This document shows positions 27,825 through 37,045 of a stretch of DNA of 64,000 nucleotides, piece by piece (positions within the stretch are counted from its first letter, which is position 1; each line of letters begins with the position of its first letter). This stretch comes from Paenibacillus massiliensis subsp. panacisoli DSM 21345 (GTDB lineage Bacteria; Bacillota; Bacilli; Paenibacillales; Paenibacillaceae). The DNA is taken from positions 82,850-146,849 of the forward strand of contig NZ_AUFO01000019.1 in assembly GCF_000426545.1 (NCBI RefSeq), in the 5' to 3' direction. Both the position numbers and the translations under genes were made by a program. The notes under the pieces were generated by a model that worked only from the letters and a program-made list of their open reading frames with translations, did no database searches and was not told the DNA's origin.

Positions 27825-30473
27825 TTACATGGTCATGAAACTAAAGTCTAAAAGCAATGCGCCATTAGCTACCCCAACATTACAAACAATATTTCCGTTC
27901 TGCGAGTGGATCATAAGCGTTGACGCTACTGTTACATTTGCTGGGGTCACAGAAGGAGCAAATACCTCTATAGGCTTAGTAGGACGAAAACCTGGAGGTA
28001 GAATAAAAATTGTAGAACCAGTCGAAGATATTCCGCCCTTCAAATACCCGTATACATGCACCCTACCAAAAGTGTCTTTGTAATAACCTACACTCTGTCG
28101 ATACGTGTCATACTCAACCCAAGAGTTAAGAAGTGTCGGTGTAATCCATACAGGAGCAGCTTTATCCATATCCTCTTTCTTGTTCTCTACGACACTTATA
28201 CGTGCTGATGCCTGCTGTACATCCTGAACAAGATCATCAAGTAGAGACTTTTCGTTGTCAGGCACAGAACCAAGAAATCCTGATAAAGGCGACTTATCTT
28301 GCATAAGGTATGTGACGTTATAGGTTGCTGAAGAGTCAAAGTCTGCATAAGGCTTAAAGGCCTGCTCACGCCCATTAGAATTACTGTCCGCAACAATTCG
28401 CCAATTATCTTTTCTAGAATTTTTATAGACATCTAGAATTTTTTGAACTCGGTGTGCGAGAACAGATCCTGGAAATTGACTCGTGTTGTTGATATAGAAT
28501 CCACTGAATGTAGTATTTCCGAGTGGATTAGCACGTTCCTGAAGTACAATTCCACTACCTACCTCAATCTGATTGCTACCCTTATTAAGAGTAAGTTGTC
28601 CTTCGCTAACAATTGGCTCTACTGTAGGTGTAGCTAGTTGATAAATAAGCTTATACGGTGTCCAGTTTGGTGCTGGTGTTGTTGGTAGTACATTAGTCCA
28701 GTCTGCCCAAGAACGGTTCACTCCATCTGAACGACGTACCCATGCCTTTGTACCTGTTCCATTATAAAAATTATTGGTAGGATTATCAGGAGATGATCCA
28801 GCGACAGTTCCATTATACATTGTCCAGCCCATGAAATATGCTTTTATCTCATCGGAAGTTATGTTTGTAAAATTGTCTCCCCATCCGCTATCAGATGCAG
28901 GTATCGTAAGATAAAAATCTCTTCGACCAGAATCCACATTAAAATGGGCCGCGTCATGAACGTCTAAACTAGATCGGATTGATAGTAGCTTCCCATCAAA
29001 CTTCACCACATTTAAAGCGTACCAAGTCAGGGCTTCGGGAAGACCGACTAGTTTTACAAGCTTGGCACCCGGAATTGAAAAACTATATTGCCAAGTCAAG
29101 TTTCCCCCAAGCTCGATATAATTCCACTTTTTACTCTTGAAATACTGTCCATCACGCTCAAATACACGATCCGCATTAACACCTGTAAGTGGATCGGCAT
29201 AAAGATCAGTCTGCAGCGCCAGCCTACTGTCTTCACGCGCCTTAAATGCTTTAGCTTCGCTACCGACACAAAGTATAGGTTTTTTGAACGTTCTAATTGT
29301 ACCACCAGGATAAATCCACGAAGATGGGTCAAACTCATCCACATATGACGTAATACCTGATAGGTTAACAGCTACACGAACAGCTGCCAGATTTACAGTA
29401 AACGAGCGCGATTCTCCAGGGTTTACGGAAATACCTTGTACACGATCGTGGGAATTAGATTGGCCTGCCCCAATATATACAGAAACTCTGATAACTCCAT
29501 TGCTTTCTAATGGATTTGATAATGTATAAGTCTCGCCCGCAATAAATGGTATATTGTAATACAAGTAGGCGTCTGTACCCGGAGAAGATGCGAGTGTACC
29601 TGTAATTTCGTAATCATCTGAAATAAAAACCCTATTTGGAGTTGTGGACCATTCATAAAATGGCGGCAGCAAGTTCTCCCCATAACGAATCACGTACGGA
29701 TTGCGGACAGGCTTTATACCATCTACATAAGGATACTTAGCTCCTACCTGCTCAGCACTCATATTGTCCAAAGCAGCATATTCTTCAGCAGTGATCTCGT
29801 AGAAACGAAGAGCATCAAAATAGGCAACACTTCCAACAGGTCCTACAACCTCACTCACTAAGCTGACTGTTGCAGCGTTACTTAATGCACTATACGCTCT
29901 CCAAACCGTTGAGAAAGTTGTGGTGTCCGTAGCGTTCCCATTATTTTTAGTATTTGATATACCAGCAACATGAGGACCTGCGTATGTTCCTGACCCCAGT
30001 TTTACGTCACCTACCAGGATATAATAGCTGCCCGCTTTAACTGAAAAACTTTGACCGGTTGCAGCACCAGTTGGTAATCCTGTGGAAGTGATTTTTAAGG
30101 ACTGCGTTCCTTGAGTCTTTATAGTGGTGTCAGCTGTTAATACCGCACGAATGGGTGTAAATCTGTTTGTGTTCTCGCAATTCCCGTCTCGCCCCAGCAA
30201 ATTCACCAACGTCCGGCCTTTCAGACCTGTAAGGCGAAACGGCACAGTCTTGTCCGACTCAATAATCTGAACCCCCGGCTGGAGCGTAATTTCCTTACGC
30301 TGCTCTGTGTCGAGGCGTTGCTGAAGCTCCTTCACCTCACCATCCACGGTATCAGCAAAGGTATCAATCTTCTCCCAGTTATCATTCAACATCGTCTTTA
30401 CATTAAAATACTCATGTCCATCAAGGACGGGGTCTTTCATCAGCAAATCAAGCTTTGGCGTGTTCTCAGACAA
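27825..30473 (-). CDS. Tail fibre / receptor-binding protein
   Basis: The probable host-recognition fibre, 882 residues, at the tip of the contractile tail. The N-terminal 100 residues (DLLMKDPVLDGHEYFNVKTMLNDNWEKID, then a coiled coil) are the conserved baseplate-attachment part seen in XkdV-like fibres. The rest is beta-rich, with carbohydrate-binding-like segments. The start is TTG 30473, eight nt inside the upstream gene and just after GGAGGTG. From about 30170 down to 27830 base composition is visibly richer in A+T than the neighbouring genes, suggesting an exchanged receptor-binding module. Confidence 0.8.
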   Translation of the reverse strand: MSENTPKLDLLMKDPVLDGHEYFNVKTMLNDNWEKIDTFADTVDGEVKELQQRLDTEQRKEITLQPGVQIIESDKTVPFRLTGLKGRTLVNLLGRDGNCENTNRFTPIRAVLTADTTIKTQGTQSLKITSTGLPTGAATGQSFSVKAGSYYILVGDVKLGSGTYAGPHVAGISNTKNNGNATDTTTFSTVWRAYSALSNAATVSLVSEVVGPVGSVAYFDALRFYEITAEEYAALDNMSAEQVGAKYPYVDGIKPVRNPYVIRYGENLLPPFYEWSTTPNRVFISDDYEITGTLASSPGTDAYLYYNIPFIAGETYTLSNPLESNGVIRVSVYIGAGQSNSHDRVQGISVNPGESRSFTVNLAAVRVAVNLSGITSYVDEFDPSSWIYPGGTIRTFKKPILCVGSEAKAFKAREDSRLALQTDLYADPLTGVNADRVFERDGQYFKSKKWNYIELGGNLTWQYSFSIPGAKLVKLVGLPEALTWYALNVVKFDGKLLSIRSSLDVHDAAHFNVDSGRRDFYLTIPASDSGWGDNFTNITSDEIKAYFMGWTMYNGTVAGSSPDNPTNNFYNGTGTKAWVRRSDGVNRSWADWTNVLPTTPAPNWTPYKLIYQLATPTVEPIVSEGQLTLNKGSNQIEVGSGIVLQERANPLGNTTFSGFYINNTSQFPGSVLAHRVQKILDVYKNSRKDNWRIVADSNSNGREQAFKPYADFDSSATYNVTYLMQDKSPLSGFLGSVPDNEKSLLDDLVQDVQQASARISVVENKKEDMDKAAPVWITPTLLNSWVEYDTYRQSVGYYKDTFGRVHVYGYLKGGISSTGSTIFILPPGFRPTKPIEVFAPSVTPANVTVASTLMIHSQNGNIVCNVGVANGALLLDFSFMTM

Positions 30474-31047
30474 TGGTTACACCTCCTGCAAATTTGTGTA
30501 AAGGAATCTCCTGCATCTCCTTCAGTGGGATGACCTCATGAATCTCTCGAATGACCAGATAGCGGAACTCGAATTCAACATCGAGATGCGCAGGCTTAAT
30601 CTCTTCGATCAGTGCCTTGAGGTCATCCAGATTCGGCGGAATGCCGACCGTATCTATGAACTTGATCGTGAACGACCATTCGCTTGGTTGAAAAGTTACG
30701 TCTACCGTGCCATTGTCATAGGCTTCGGCTACATTTTTGACGAATTTCCCGGTAAAGGTCCCCGAGCCACGCAGCTTTGATTCCACGACAGCCCGCCGCT
30801 GCTCCAGCGGCTTCTGATGGTCCGTACCGATTCCAAGCTCCTGCTCCCAGCGTTCCAGTCCCCACGTCGCTGTCCGCACGAAGAATTGATCCAGCGTCTC
30901 ATTCAGCGCCCGGGTCAACTGATCTAGCTCCTTGCCCTTGGCATCCATGTCTGCCCTGACGATTCGTGACGCTTCGTAATAGGCAGGTACAAAGGACAGC
31001 ATCTCCAGCCCAGCTGGACTTGTGACCGGATATATATTACTGGACAA
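30466..31047 (-). CDS. xkdU: XkdU/YmfQ-like baseplate protein (DUF2313)
   Basis: A 193-residue baseplate protein equivalent to gpI-type tail proteins that join the baseplate wedge to the fibre. The DUF2313 pattern shows in LEMLSFVPAYYEASRIVRADMDAKGKELDQL and WGLERWEQELGI near the N-terminus. An upstream GTG is in frame, but AAAGGAGG lies 7 nt before TTG 31047, so the TTG is the start. It overlaps the fibre gene by 8 nt. Confidence 0.8.
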   Translation of the reverse strand: MSSNIYPVTSPAGLEMLSFVPAYYEASRIVRADMDAKGKELDQLTRALNETLDQFFVRTATWGLERWEQELGIGTDHQKPLEQRRAVVESKLRGSGTFTGKFVKNVAEAYDNGTVDVTFQPSEWSFTIKFIDTVGIPPNLDDLKALIEEIKPAHLDVEFEFRYLVIREIHEVIPLKEMQEIPLHKFAGGVTIV

Positions 31048-31103
31048 GCAATCTCCTCCTTTCCTCACATGACACTGCTTCGTGTCCTGCTAATGTCTTT
31101 TCG

Positions 31104-32255
31104 TTATTCAAATACGTTCACAGTTCCCAGCACCGCGACCTGACCCTCGAATATCTCGATATTCGTGTCTGCTTCCCCACCGGGGTCCGTAGCCTTGAAT
31201 ACCTGAAGCTCCTTATAGTCTGTAATCATCGGAATATCAATTAGCACCGCCGAAATTCGGGTATAGCGAACAAGAGAATCCTGTGTTGCAGGCGAGCCAA
31301 AGGAAATTCGCTTGAAATACTCCCGCGCGCCGTTCTCAATCTGTTGCTTCACATCCTCCAGATTGGCACTGGAGGCCAGTGTCAGCTTGGCGCTAATGTT
31401 AATGCGGACCTCTTGGGCAGGCTGAACCGTAATGACAGGCCCTGCCGGAGCAGTCCCTTCACCCTGTCCATCCATCGTCGGGTCGATGTACTCCTGGACA
31501 GCCTCTACAATCTCCGTGTTAGCTGCTCGCTTGTCATTGTCCAGCAGGTAGATCCCTACCGTGCCTGGCCCCTGCCAGAGCGGCTTTACTTGTACACCGC
31601 CGACTCCTGGAATCTCACTTGCCCACTGCACATATTGCGCCTTGTTACCACTCGTCCCCGGATTGCGGACACGCAGCAGATAACGCTCCAGCAGCGATTC
31701 ATCCGATTCCACATCAGCGCCGCCTGTAATCTCTTCGGGATTGATCACAGCACTCACCCCGCTTACAGCCGTTGCCAAGACGGTCACGACGCCTGCGGGT
31801 ACGTTGCCATTTTTACCAGCTACGACAGCTACCACATTAATCTTTGCTTCCCCCGTGCTGCCCAATGTCACTTCATTCGTAGTCGCGTATTCGACTGACT
31901 GTTCACTGGATATCTCATCGGCTGGTGTCGCTACGATCGTTCCCTTGGGCACGACAGCCCCTGCTGTCCCTGTAAAACGCACCTGTCCTGCAGCAGCGAC
32001 AGCCTGTCGGCGATTCACTCCATGCTCCGCTGTACGCAGATCCAGATAATCGCCATAGGTTGAGCTGGCGAAGCCGCGTTCCAGCACCTGTTGCGCCCAT
32101 ACCGCAGCCTCTGCCAGCATAAAAGCGACTGGAGCCTGAGCGTCCCAAATAAAAGAGCCCTCGGATTTATCCAAATCCGAAGGCACCCGCTCCAGCATCC
32201 GCCGCATAATTTCATCCTCTGTCTGATCCTGCAAATACTCAGGCAAGGTTGCCAT
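31104..32255 (-). CDS. xkdT: Baseplate J-like protein (XkdT)
   Basis: A baseplate wedge component of contractile tails, 383 residues, Baseplate_J family. Recognisable parts are the N-terminal LPEYLQDQTEDEIMRRMLERVPSDLDKSEGSFIWD and the central NKAQYVQWASEIPGVGGVQVKPLWQGPGTVGIYLL. Its ATG overlaps the stop of the preceding DUF2634 gene by one base. Together with XkdS and XkdU homologues it makes the expected W-J-I wedge set. Confidence 0.92.
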   Translation of the reverse strand: MATLPEYLQDQTEDEIMRRMLERVPSDLDKSEGSFIWDAQAPVAFMLAEAAVWAQQVLERGFASSTYGDYLDLRTAEHGVNRRQAVAAAGQVRFTGTAGAVVPKGTIVATPADEISSEQSVEYATTNEVTLGSTGEAKINVVAVVAGKNGNVPAGVVTVLATAVSGVSAVINPEEITGGADVESDESLLERYLLRVRNPGTSGNKAQYVQWASEIPGVGGVQVKPLWQGPGTVGIYLLDNDKRAANTEIVEAVQEYIDPTMDGQGEGTAPAGPVITVQPAQEVRINISAKLTLASSANLEDVKQQIENGAREYFKRISFGSPATQDSLVRYTRISAVLIDIPMITDYKELQVFKATDPGGEADTNIEIFEGQVAVLGTVNVFE

Positions 32256-32719
32256 TAGATCACCACACTTTCTATCGTTTCGATCTCGTCTCTCACATTC
32301 CGAATGCGACAGCTGAATCTGCAGGCATCCTGCTCCCAGCTGAACTCGAACTGATCCACGCCAGCTGTACGTGCATCTGCGAGCAGCGTCTCACTGACCA
32401 TTCGTCTGACTTCACTTTCCACTACAGCTCGGCTGTAGCTGTTACCCAGTAAATCCTCAAGCTCGCTACCATAATCGCGAGAATAGATAATATGACGGTA
32501 ACGCGGGGTTCGTACGGCCTTTTCACACCAGATGACCCACGCATCCTTCTCATCCGTCATCGCTACCTTTCCGGTCGGTGTTAGCACGAATTCGCCCTTT
32601 GCAAAATCAAAACGCCAGCTCCGGCCAAATACAGCTGTCTGGCTTGCCAACGTATCTAGCTCTGTTACATCTACATCCAAAATCTCTTCTGTCTCGGGAA
32701 ATAGGTTAGCCACCTCCAC
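32255..32719 (-). CDS. xkdS: XkdS-like baseplate protein (DUF2634, gp25/W type)
   Basis: A 154-residue wedge protein of the gp25/gpW lysozyme-like fold found in contractile tails. Key regions are SWRFDFAKGEFVLTPTGKV near residue 35 and the RHIIYSRDYGSELEDLLG stretch that precedes the conserved helix. The start is GTG 32719 and overlaps the upstream gene by 14 nt. A second GTG six nt later is possible. Confidence 0.85.
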   Translation of the reverse strand: MEVANLFPETEEILDVDVTELDTLASQTAVFGRSWRFDFAKGEFVLTPTGKVAMTDEKDAWVIWCEKAVRTPRYRHIIYSRDYGSELEDLLGNSYSRAVVESEVRRMVSETLLADARTAGVDQFEFSWEQDACRFSCRIRNVRDEIETIESVVI

Positions 32720-33113
32720 TCACCACCCTGCATACAACCACGACATCATTGCCGCTATTCACCCGTACTGCCAGCACTCGGTCTCCGGGCTTCAGGCCTT
32801 TGTCCAATTGCAGATTGACCTCTTCAATCTCTGTCTCGTCGAAATAATAGGAGGTGTTCATCGTCTTATCCTCCCAATACGGCTCCTGCACACGGGTCGA
32901 TGTTCCCTTGAACATATGCCGTTGCATCGATAGCAGACCAGGCAGCTCGGCCACCAGATAATCTTGAATCTCATGCTTGAAGTCATCCAGCTTCAATCCA
33001 GTGGCTGTAATCGTCCCCAGGACTGCTCCCAGACCGTCCACTGCCTGCTTGGTGTGCTTGGAGAAGGAGGACTGGATGGCAGAAGCCAAGTGTACATAAG
33101 GGTCCTTAGTCAA
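32706..33113 (-). CDS. xkdR: XkdR-like protein (DUF2577)
   Basis: A 135-residue protein of the DUF2577 family, always found between hub and wedge genes in PBSX-type tails and thought to belong to the baseplate or spike region. The central SLLSMQRHMF and the C-terminal KGLKPGDRVLAVRVNSGNDVVVV are typical OB-like strands. It begins at TTG 33113 with GGAGG upstream and overlaps the XkdQ gene by 8 nt. Confidence 0.8.
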   Translation of the reverse strand: MTKDPYVHLASAIQSSFSKHTKQAVDGLGAVLGTITATGLKLDDFKHEIQDYLVAELPGLLSMQRHMFKGTSTRVQEPYWEDKTMNTSYYFDETEIEEVNLQLDKGLKPGDRVLAVRVNSGNDVVVVCRVVSGGG

Positions 33114-34083
33114 GATAAAACCTCCTTTTTACATCTCCATAGGTGCCGAGTTCCAGCGACATACTGCCCGGATTGCCCAGCTCACGGCTAACCGAAATGA
33201 CGATCAGGCGCAAGCTACCCAGCATTACTGCATCCCCTGCACGAATGGTGTTGATATCTGGTGCCGTGACGGAGATGGTCTGTTGAATGCCTGCTAAGCG
33301 ACTCTTGGCCAGCTCTTGCGCAGCCGCACCCGATTTGACCTCATCATCTTGAATGATCACTTGAAGCGTGCCGTATTTGTCCGTATCTTTCGTCTGAATC
33401 GCAAGTATCTTGGAGGGTACCTCTTTTCCCGTCTCGCTAGCTGAGGTAGCAAGTACCTTTACTTTCGTAGCGGCTCCCTCAAGCGTTCGGGATTGGGTTG
33501 TGTCCGTTACTTGTTCTAGCAAATATACATCCTTATTGGTACCCAGCTCATACAGCTCCAGTCCCGAAGTGATCATTCGTGGATGATACAGCTTTCCCCC
33601 TGCCCTAGCGGTCTCACGTAAGTCAGCAAGCATCATGGCATAGATGGATTGCGTGCGATATACAGCCTTTCCAAGAGACTTTTCGGTATCTGGTATGGAT
33701 GCCACTGGAATCTCCCAATCACTGGCGTATTTCCGAAAGCGCTTCGATGCTGTCTGCTTGGCCGGGAATAAATACTCATCCTCCGATTTATCCAAATAGA
33801 CCGTGCGGTCATACAAGGTCAAAGTCAAGCGCTTGGTCCCACTATTCTGACTTTCTGCCTCCCAAATCACAGCTGGGTGCAACAGCGGAACATAATCATG
33901 CTTACCATAAGGAATGCCGCTAACCCGAATGGACATACCTGGATTGAATATGGGGAGCTCGGATGTATTCACCAATGTCACAGTTCCCTGGTAGGCAATC
34001 TGCTCCAGTGAATCCCGAAGTGAGATGGACTCAACAAAAGAGGTTACATCGTATTGATTATCAATAATGACCTTGTAGCTCAT
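33106..34083 (-). CDS. xkdQ: XkdQ/YqbQ-like baseplate hub protein
   Basis: The tail hub, 325 residues, related to gpD/gp27-type proteins that close the tail tube at the baseplate. It is beta-rich at both ends; the YDRTVYLDKSEDEYLFPAKQTASKRFRKYASDW segment is characteristic. The ATG at 34083 overlaps the XkdP stop (ATGA). All genes from the tape measure to the fibre are packed with short overlaps, consistent with one transcript. Confidence 0.85.
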   Translation of the reverse strand: MSYKVIIDNQYDVTSFVESISLRDSLEQIAYQGTVTLVNTSELPIFNPGMSIRVSGIPYGKHDYVPLLHPAVIWEAESQNSGTKRLTLTLYDRTVYLDKSEDEYLFPAKQTASKRFRKYASDWEIPVASIPDTEKSLGKAVYRTQSIYAMMLADLRETARAGGKLYHPRMITSGLELYELGTNKDVYLLEQVTDTTQSRTLEGAATKVKVLATSASETGKEVPSKILAIQTKDTDKYGTLQVIIQDDEVKSGAAAQELAKSRLAGIQQTISVTAPDINTIRAGDAVMLGSLRLIVISVSRELGNPGSMSLELGTYGDVKRRFYLD

Positions 34084-34739
34084 GGCAGCACCAGCTTCTG
34101 CCCGGGCTTGATCACATTCGGATTCTTGCCGATGGTTTTTTCATTCAATTTATAGATTCGGTTCCATTGCGAGCTGTCTCCCAGCTCCAGCTTGGCAATC
34201 TTGGATAGGGAATCTCCTGATTTGACCGTATAACTCTTCTTGGATACCTTCAGATCCGTACGAGGCTTCTTATTATCTATGCTCTTGCTACCTGTCGAGC
34301 TGCCATTGCTGCCAAGCTTACGTGCAAGCTTCATATCCCGCCAGGTTCGCAGCGTAATATCGAAAGACACATCACCTGGCTCTGTACCCCGGAACGTAGA
34401 TTGATGTGAAGATACAATTACAGGAACATTGACAGCAGTCTCTGTAATAATGAATTGTAGTGGCTGTGCGGACAGCAGGAAGGTATTGACTGTATTCATA
34501 GCCTCCTGCGGATCCGGCAGCTCATCAACTTTACAGTTACAAAAAGATTCATCATATTCCATAGGAAAAAAAGAAGAGAAGGAAATCTCCTTCACCTTCT
34601 CTCCTTGTGCAAAATCGTACTCCCCATGAGATAAAATATTTACCGTCTCAAAGCCTTTTTGCCTCGAAATACTCACTTCTTCAGGATTCACAGGAAATTT
34701 AAATTCATTTCCCGAGCCATCCTTTAATATAAAATCCAT
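34080..34739 (-). CDS. xkdP: XkdP-like LysM baseplate protein
   Basis: A 219-residue protein with an N-terminal tail-assembly domain (FKFPVNPEEVSISRQKGFETVN) and a C-terminal LysM motif (KKSYTVKSGDSLSKIAKLELGDSSQWNRIYKLN). It corresponds to gp53-like proteins that bridge hub and tape measure. LysM may bind peptidoglycan or serve structure only. The start is ATG 34739, after AAGGAGG; an in-frame extension to 34760 has no ribosome site. Confidence 0.88.
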   Translation of the reverse strand: MDFILKDGSGNEFKFPVNPEEVSISRQKGFETVNILSHGEYDFAQGEKVKEISFSSFFPMEYDESFCNCKVDELPDPQEAMNTVNTFLLSAQPLQFIITETAVNVPVIVSSHQSTFRGTEPGDVSFDITLRTWRDMKLARKLGSNGSSTGSKSIDNKKPRTDLKVSKKSYTVKSGDSLSKIAKLELGDSSQWNRIYKLNEKTIGKNPNVIKPGQKLVLP

Positions 34740-34825
34740 TGCCTGCCTCCTTCCTGACAAATTCCATTGGAGCTGATCCTGTGTTCTGCCATGTGTAAGA
34801 TATTTGTATAAATTAATTATGATTG

Positions 34826-36865
34826 CTATGGAAGAGCAGGCTTGCGATTTTGCTGTGCTTTACGCAATTCAGCATCCAGACGGGCAGCAACCTGGGATAC
34901 AATCGCTCCGATATCAATAGCATTCTCATGAACGTTCATTTGTACGGCTCCTGCCGGGAAGTTCACACTGACGTTATTGATCGTGTCTTTCTTGAAATTC
35001 TGGAGGTATCCTGAAATCTGACCCATTTGCTCGGGACTGATTTGTACAGGCTGAGCTGCTTGAGGATTTTTCCCTTTAGTGGCTGAGCTCATAGTTTTAG
35101 GAGTCGAACCAGCAATAGTTAATGCCGAGATTGTGTTCTTTGCAGCTGTTAGAGGATTGAGCTTATCAAATAACCAAGAGAGCGATGAGCTCACCCCTTT
35201 TTTACTAAAGTTCAGTAAATTAGATATGCCATCCCCCAAATTAGTCGCTTTGTTCGAAGCCCAACCTACTGCTTTTGATGCGCCTTCCTTCACCGCAGGG
35301 CCTTTGTCTGCAGCCCAGCCTTTTGCTTTGTTGATCACATTTACTCCAGCACCAAAGAGGTTCTTGCCGAACGCAAGCATCCCTTTGCTGGAATCAGATG
35401 CCTTCTGCGAAGCCCAGCCTACTGCTTTCGATGCTCCTTCCTTAACTGTAGTGGCTTTGTCGGTAGCCCAACCCTTTGCTTTATTGATTACATTTGCTCC
35501 AGCACCCAAGAGATTTTTGCCGAATGTGAGTATCCCTTTGCCGGCATCAGATGCCTTCTGCGAAGCCCAGCCTACTGCTTTCGATGCTCCTTCCTTAACT
35601 GTAGAAGCTTTGTCGGCAGCCCAGCCCTTTGCTTTATTGAGCGCATTTGTTCCAGTACCCCATAAATTTTTACCAAACGCGAGTGCTCCTTTTCCCGCAT
35701 CTGATACCTTTTGTGATGCCCAACCTACTGCTTTCGACGCTCCTTCTTTAACTGTAGGAGCCTTGTCTGTAATCCAACCAGTTACTTTGCTGCCAATATT
35801 CGCTCCAGCACCCAAGAGATTTTTTCCAGCATTCATGACTCCTTGTCCAACGCTGGTTGCCTTCTCTGAAACCCAACTAATTGCTTTTGAAGCATTCTCC
35901 TTAATAGCAGGACCATGATCCGAAATCAAACCGCCAATTTTTCCACCTACAAAGTCACCAGCCATTCCGCCCAAAAAGCTGCCTACAGCGGTACCAACTC
36001 CCGGGATTGGAATAAGTGTACCCACCGCGCCTCCGATTGTGGCTCCGATGGCTCCGCCAGCGGTTGAGCCTATAGCCTGTGCCCTCTCTTTATCAGAGCC
36101 CGCCGTAATTATGCTAGCAGCATCCAGTGCAGTTCCTATTGGTCCGCCAATAAGTTTTTTTGCTTTTGGTAATATGCTGCCAACTATACCTGAATTGCCA
36201 GCATCAGTGATGAAGTCAAATATGCCAGTGCCCCATTTGCCAAGTGTATTGCTGAGACCGGCACCAGTCTCACCAACACCTGAAACAACTTCTCCTATTC
36301 CGGTAGCTAATCCTACAGCCTTCTTCCAGCCCGTCTTAGGTGCATTACCGTTAGCTGCATCAGTTAAATATTTCGTTTTAAAGTTCTTAACATTTTCAAA
36401 GGTAGTAGCGCCGCTCTTAACAGTTCCTCCGAAGGTCTTTACTTCGTTAAAGAATCCAGCTGTTTTCTCGTACCATCTCTTAGGCTTTGCCTCTGCGGCA
36501 GGTGCCGTTTGACCTAAAGAAGACGTTAAACTAGATACTGCCGTTGTATTATTCTGAACAGCCACTATTAATTGACCAAATGCATTATTACTGCTCTGAC
36601 CAGCATCATTCGCTTTAACGCTTTTCATTGTCACATTAAGCCTTTGTGACTTTAACTGACGAAGCTTCCCCAACACCCCGTCAATTTGCTTTGATGCATA
36701 ATCCCTAATCATAATCTCAGGCACCATCCGAGTGCGGCCGATCTTCATGACCCGGCCCTGAATGCGCTCAAAATAGCGCTCCATCGCTCTTAGCTCGCGG
36801 TTAGCCTTTACGACATTTTTAGGATCAATAACCAGCTTCATACGGTAATTCACCGCTTCATCCAT
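34826..36865 (-). CDS. Tail tape measure protein with 51-residue repeats
   Basis: A 679-residue tape measure that sets tail length and occupies the tube lumen. The N-terminus is helical and basic (KANRELRAMERYFERIQGRVMKIG). A Gly/Ala-rich hydrophobic region (about 185-310) follows. Residues about 310-545 hold nearly five tandem copies of a 51-residue unit with the core VKEGASKAVGWASQKA. The C-terminal 100 residues are conserved-looking. The start at 36865 has GGGAGG 12 nt away, longer than usual. It begins 9 nt after the stop of the frameshifted chaperone. Confidence 0.85.
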   Translation of the reverse strand: MDEAVNYRMKLVIDPKNVVKANRELRAMERYFERIQGRVMKIGRTRMVPEIMIRDYASKQIDGVLGKLRQLKSQRLNVTMKSVKANDAGQSSNNAFGQLIVAVQNNTTAVSSLTSSLGQTAPAAEAKPKRWYEKTAGFFNEVKTFGGTVKSGATTFENVKNFKTKYLTDAANGNAPKTGWKKAVGLATGIGEVVSGVGETGAGLSNTLGKWGTGIFDFITDAGNSGIVGSILPKAKKLIGGPIGTALDAASIITAGSDKERAQAIGSTAGGAIGATIGGAVGTLIPIPGVGTAVGSFLGGMAGDFVGGKIGGLISDHGPAIKENASKAISWVSEKATSVGQGVMNAGKNLLGAGANIGSKVTGWITDKAPTVKEGASKAVGWASQKVSDAGKGALAFGKNLWGTGTNALNKAKGWAADKASTVKEGASKAVGWASQKASDAGKGILTFGKNLLGAGANVINKAKGWATDKATTVKEGASKAVGWASQKASDSSKGMLAFGKNLFGAGVNVINKAKGWAADKGPAVKEGASKAVGWASNKATNLGDGISNLLNFSKKGVSSSLSWLFDKLNPLTAAKNTISALTIAGSTPKTMSSATKGKNPQAAQPVQISPEQMGQISGYLQNFKKDTINNVSVNFPAGAVQMNVHENAIDIGAIVSQVAARLDAELRKAQQNRKPALP
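35230..35935 (-). repeat. 153-bp tandem repeat inside the tape measure gene
   Basis: About 4.6 units of 153 bp. The segment beginning CCTTCTGCGAAGCCCAGCC at 35401 recurs at 35554, exactly 153 bp on. The inner copies are nearly identical in DNA; the outer ones are diverged. Each unit codes 51 residues. An open frame on the opposite strand is a by-product of the repeats. Confidence 0.92.
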
Positions 36866-36874
36866 CGTGTATGA

Positions 36875-37045
36875 TCACCTCCCTGCCAGATTTGCTGCAT
36901 TGATATCACGATCCAGTTCCTCTTCCGAAAAAGCCAGCAGCAGCAAGCGCTCGCCGCGAGGCAATCTCCAGAAATCTCCGGGGCGGAGGTGATGCCGGAC
37001 CCATAAGTGATACAGCATCGTCGTCATTCCCCCGGAGCCGATTAG
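36875..37045 (-). CDS. -1 frameshift extension of the tail assembly chaperone
   Basis: At the end of the chaperone gene lies the slippery heptamer A AAA AAC (37051 down to 37045, minus strand), in the correct phase and directly before the TAA stop. A -1 slip opens 56 more codons (LIGSGGMTTMLYHLWVRHHL, then a Leu-rich, acidic end LLLLAFSEEELDRDINA) to a TGA at 36875-36877. The fused product would be about 200 residues. Many phages make such a pair (lambda gpG/gpGT type) between tube and tape measure genes. The extension is too short to be found as a separate gene. Confidence 0.85.
   Translation of the reverse strand, partial: LIGSGGMTTMLYHLWVRHHLRPGDFWRLPRGERLLLLAFSEEELDRDINAANLAGR

Noticed and set aside
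35079..35918. 279-codon open frame on the plus strand within the tape measure gene
   Set aside because: It is the reverse reading of the 153-bp repeats, with no ribosome site; the minus-strand gene is well supported by context.
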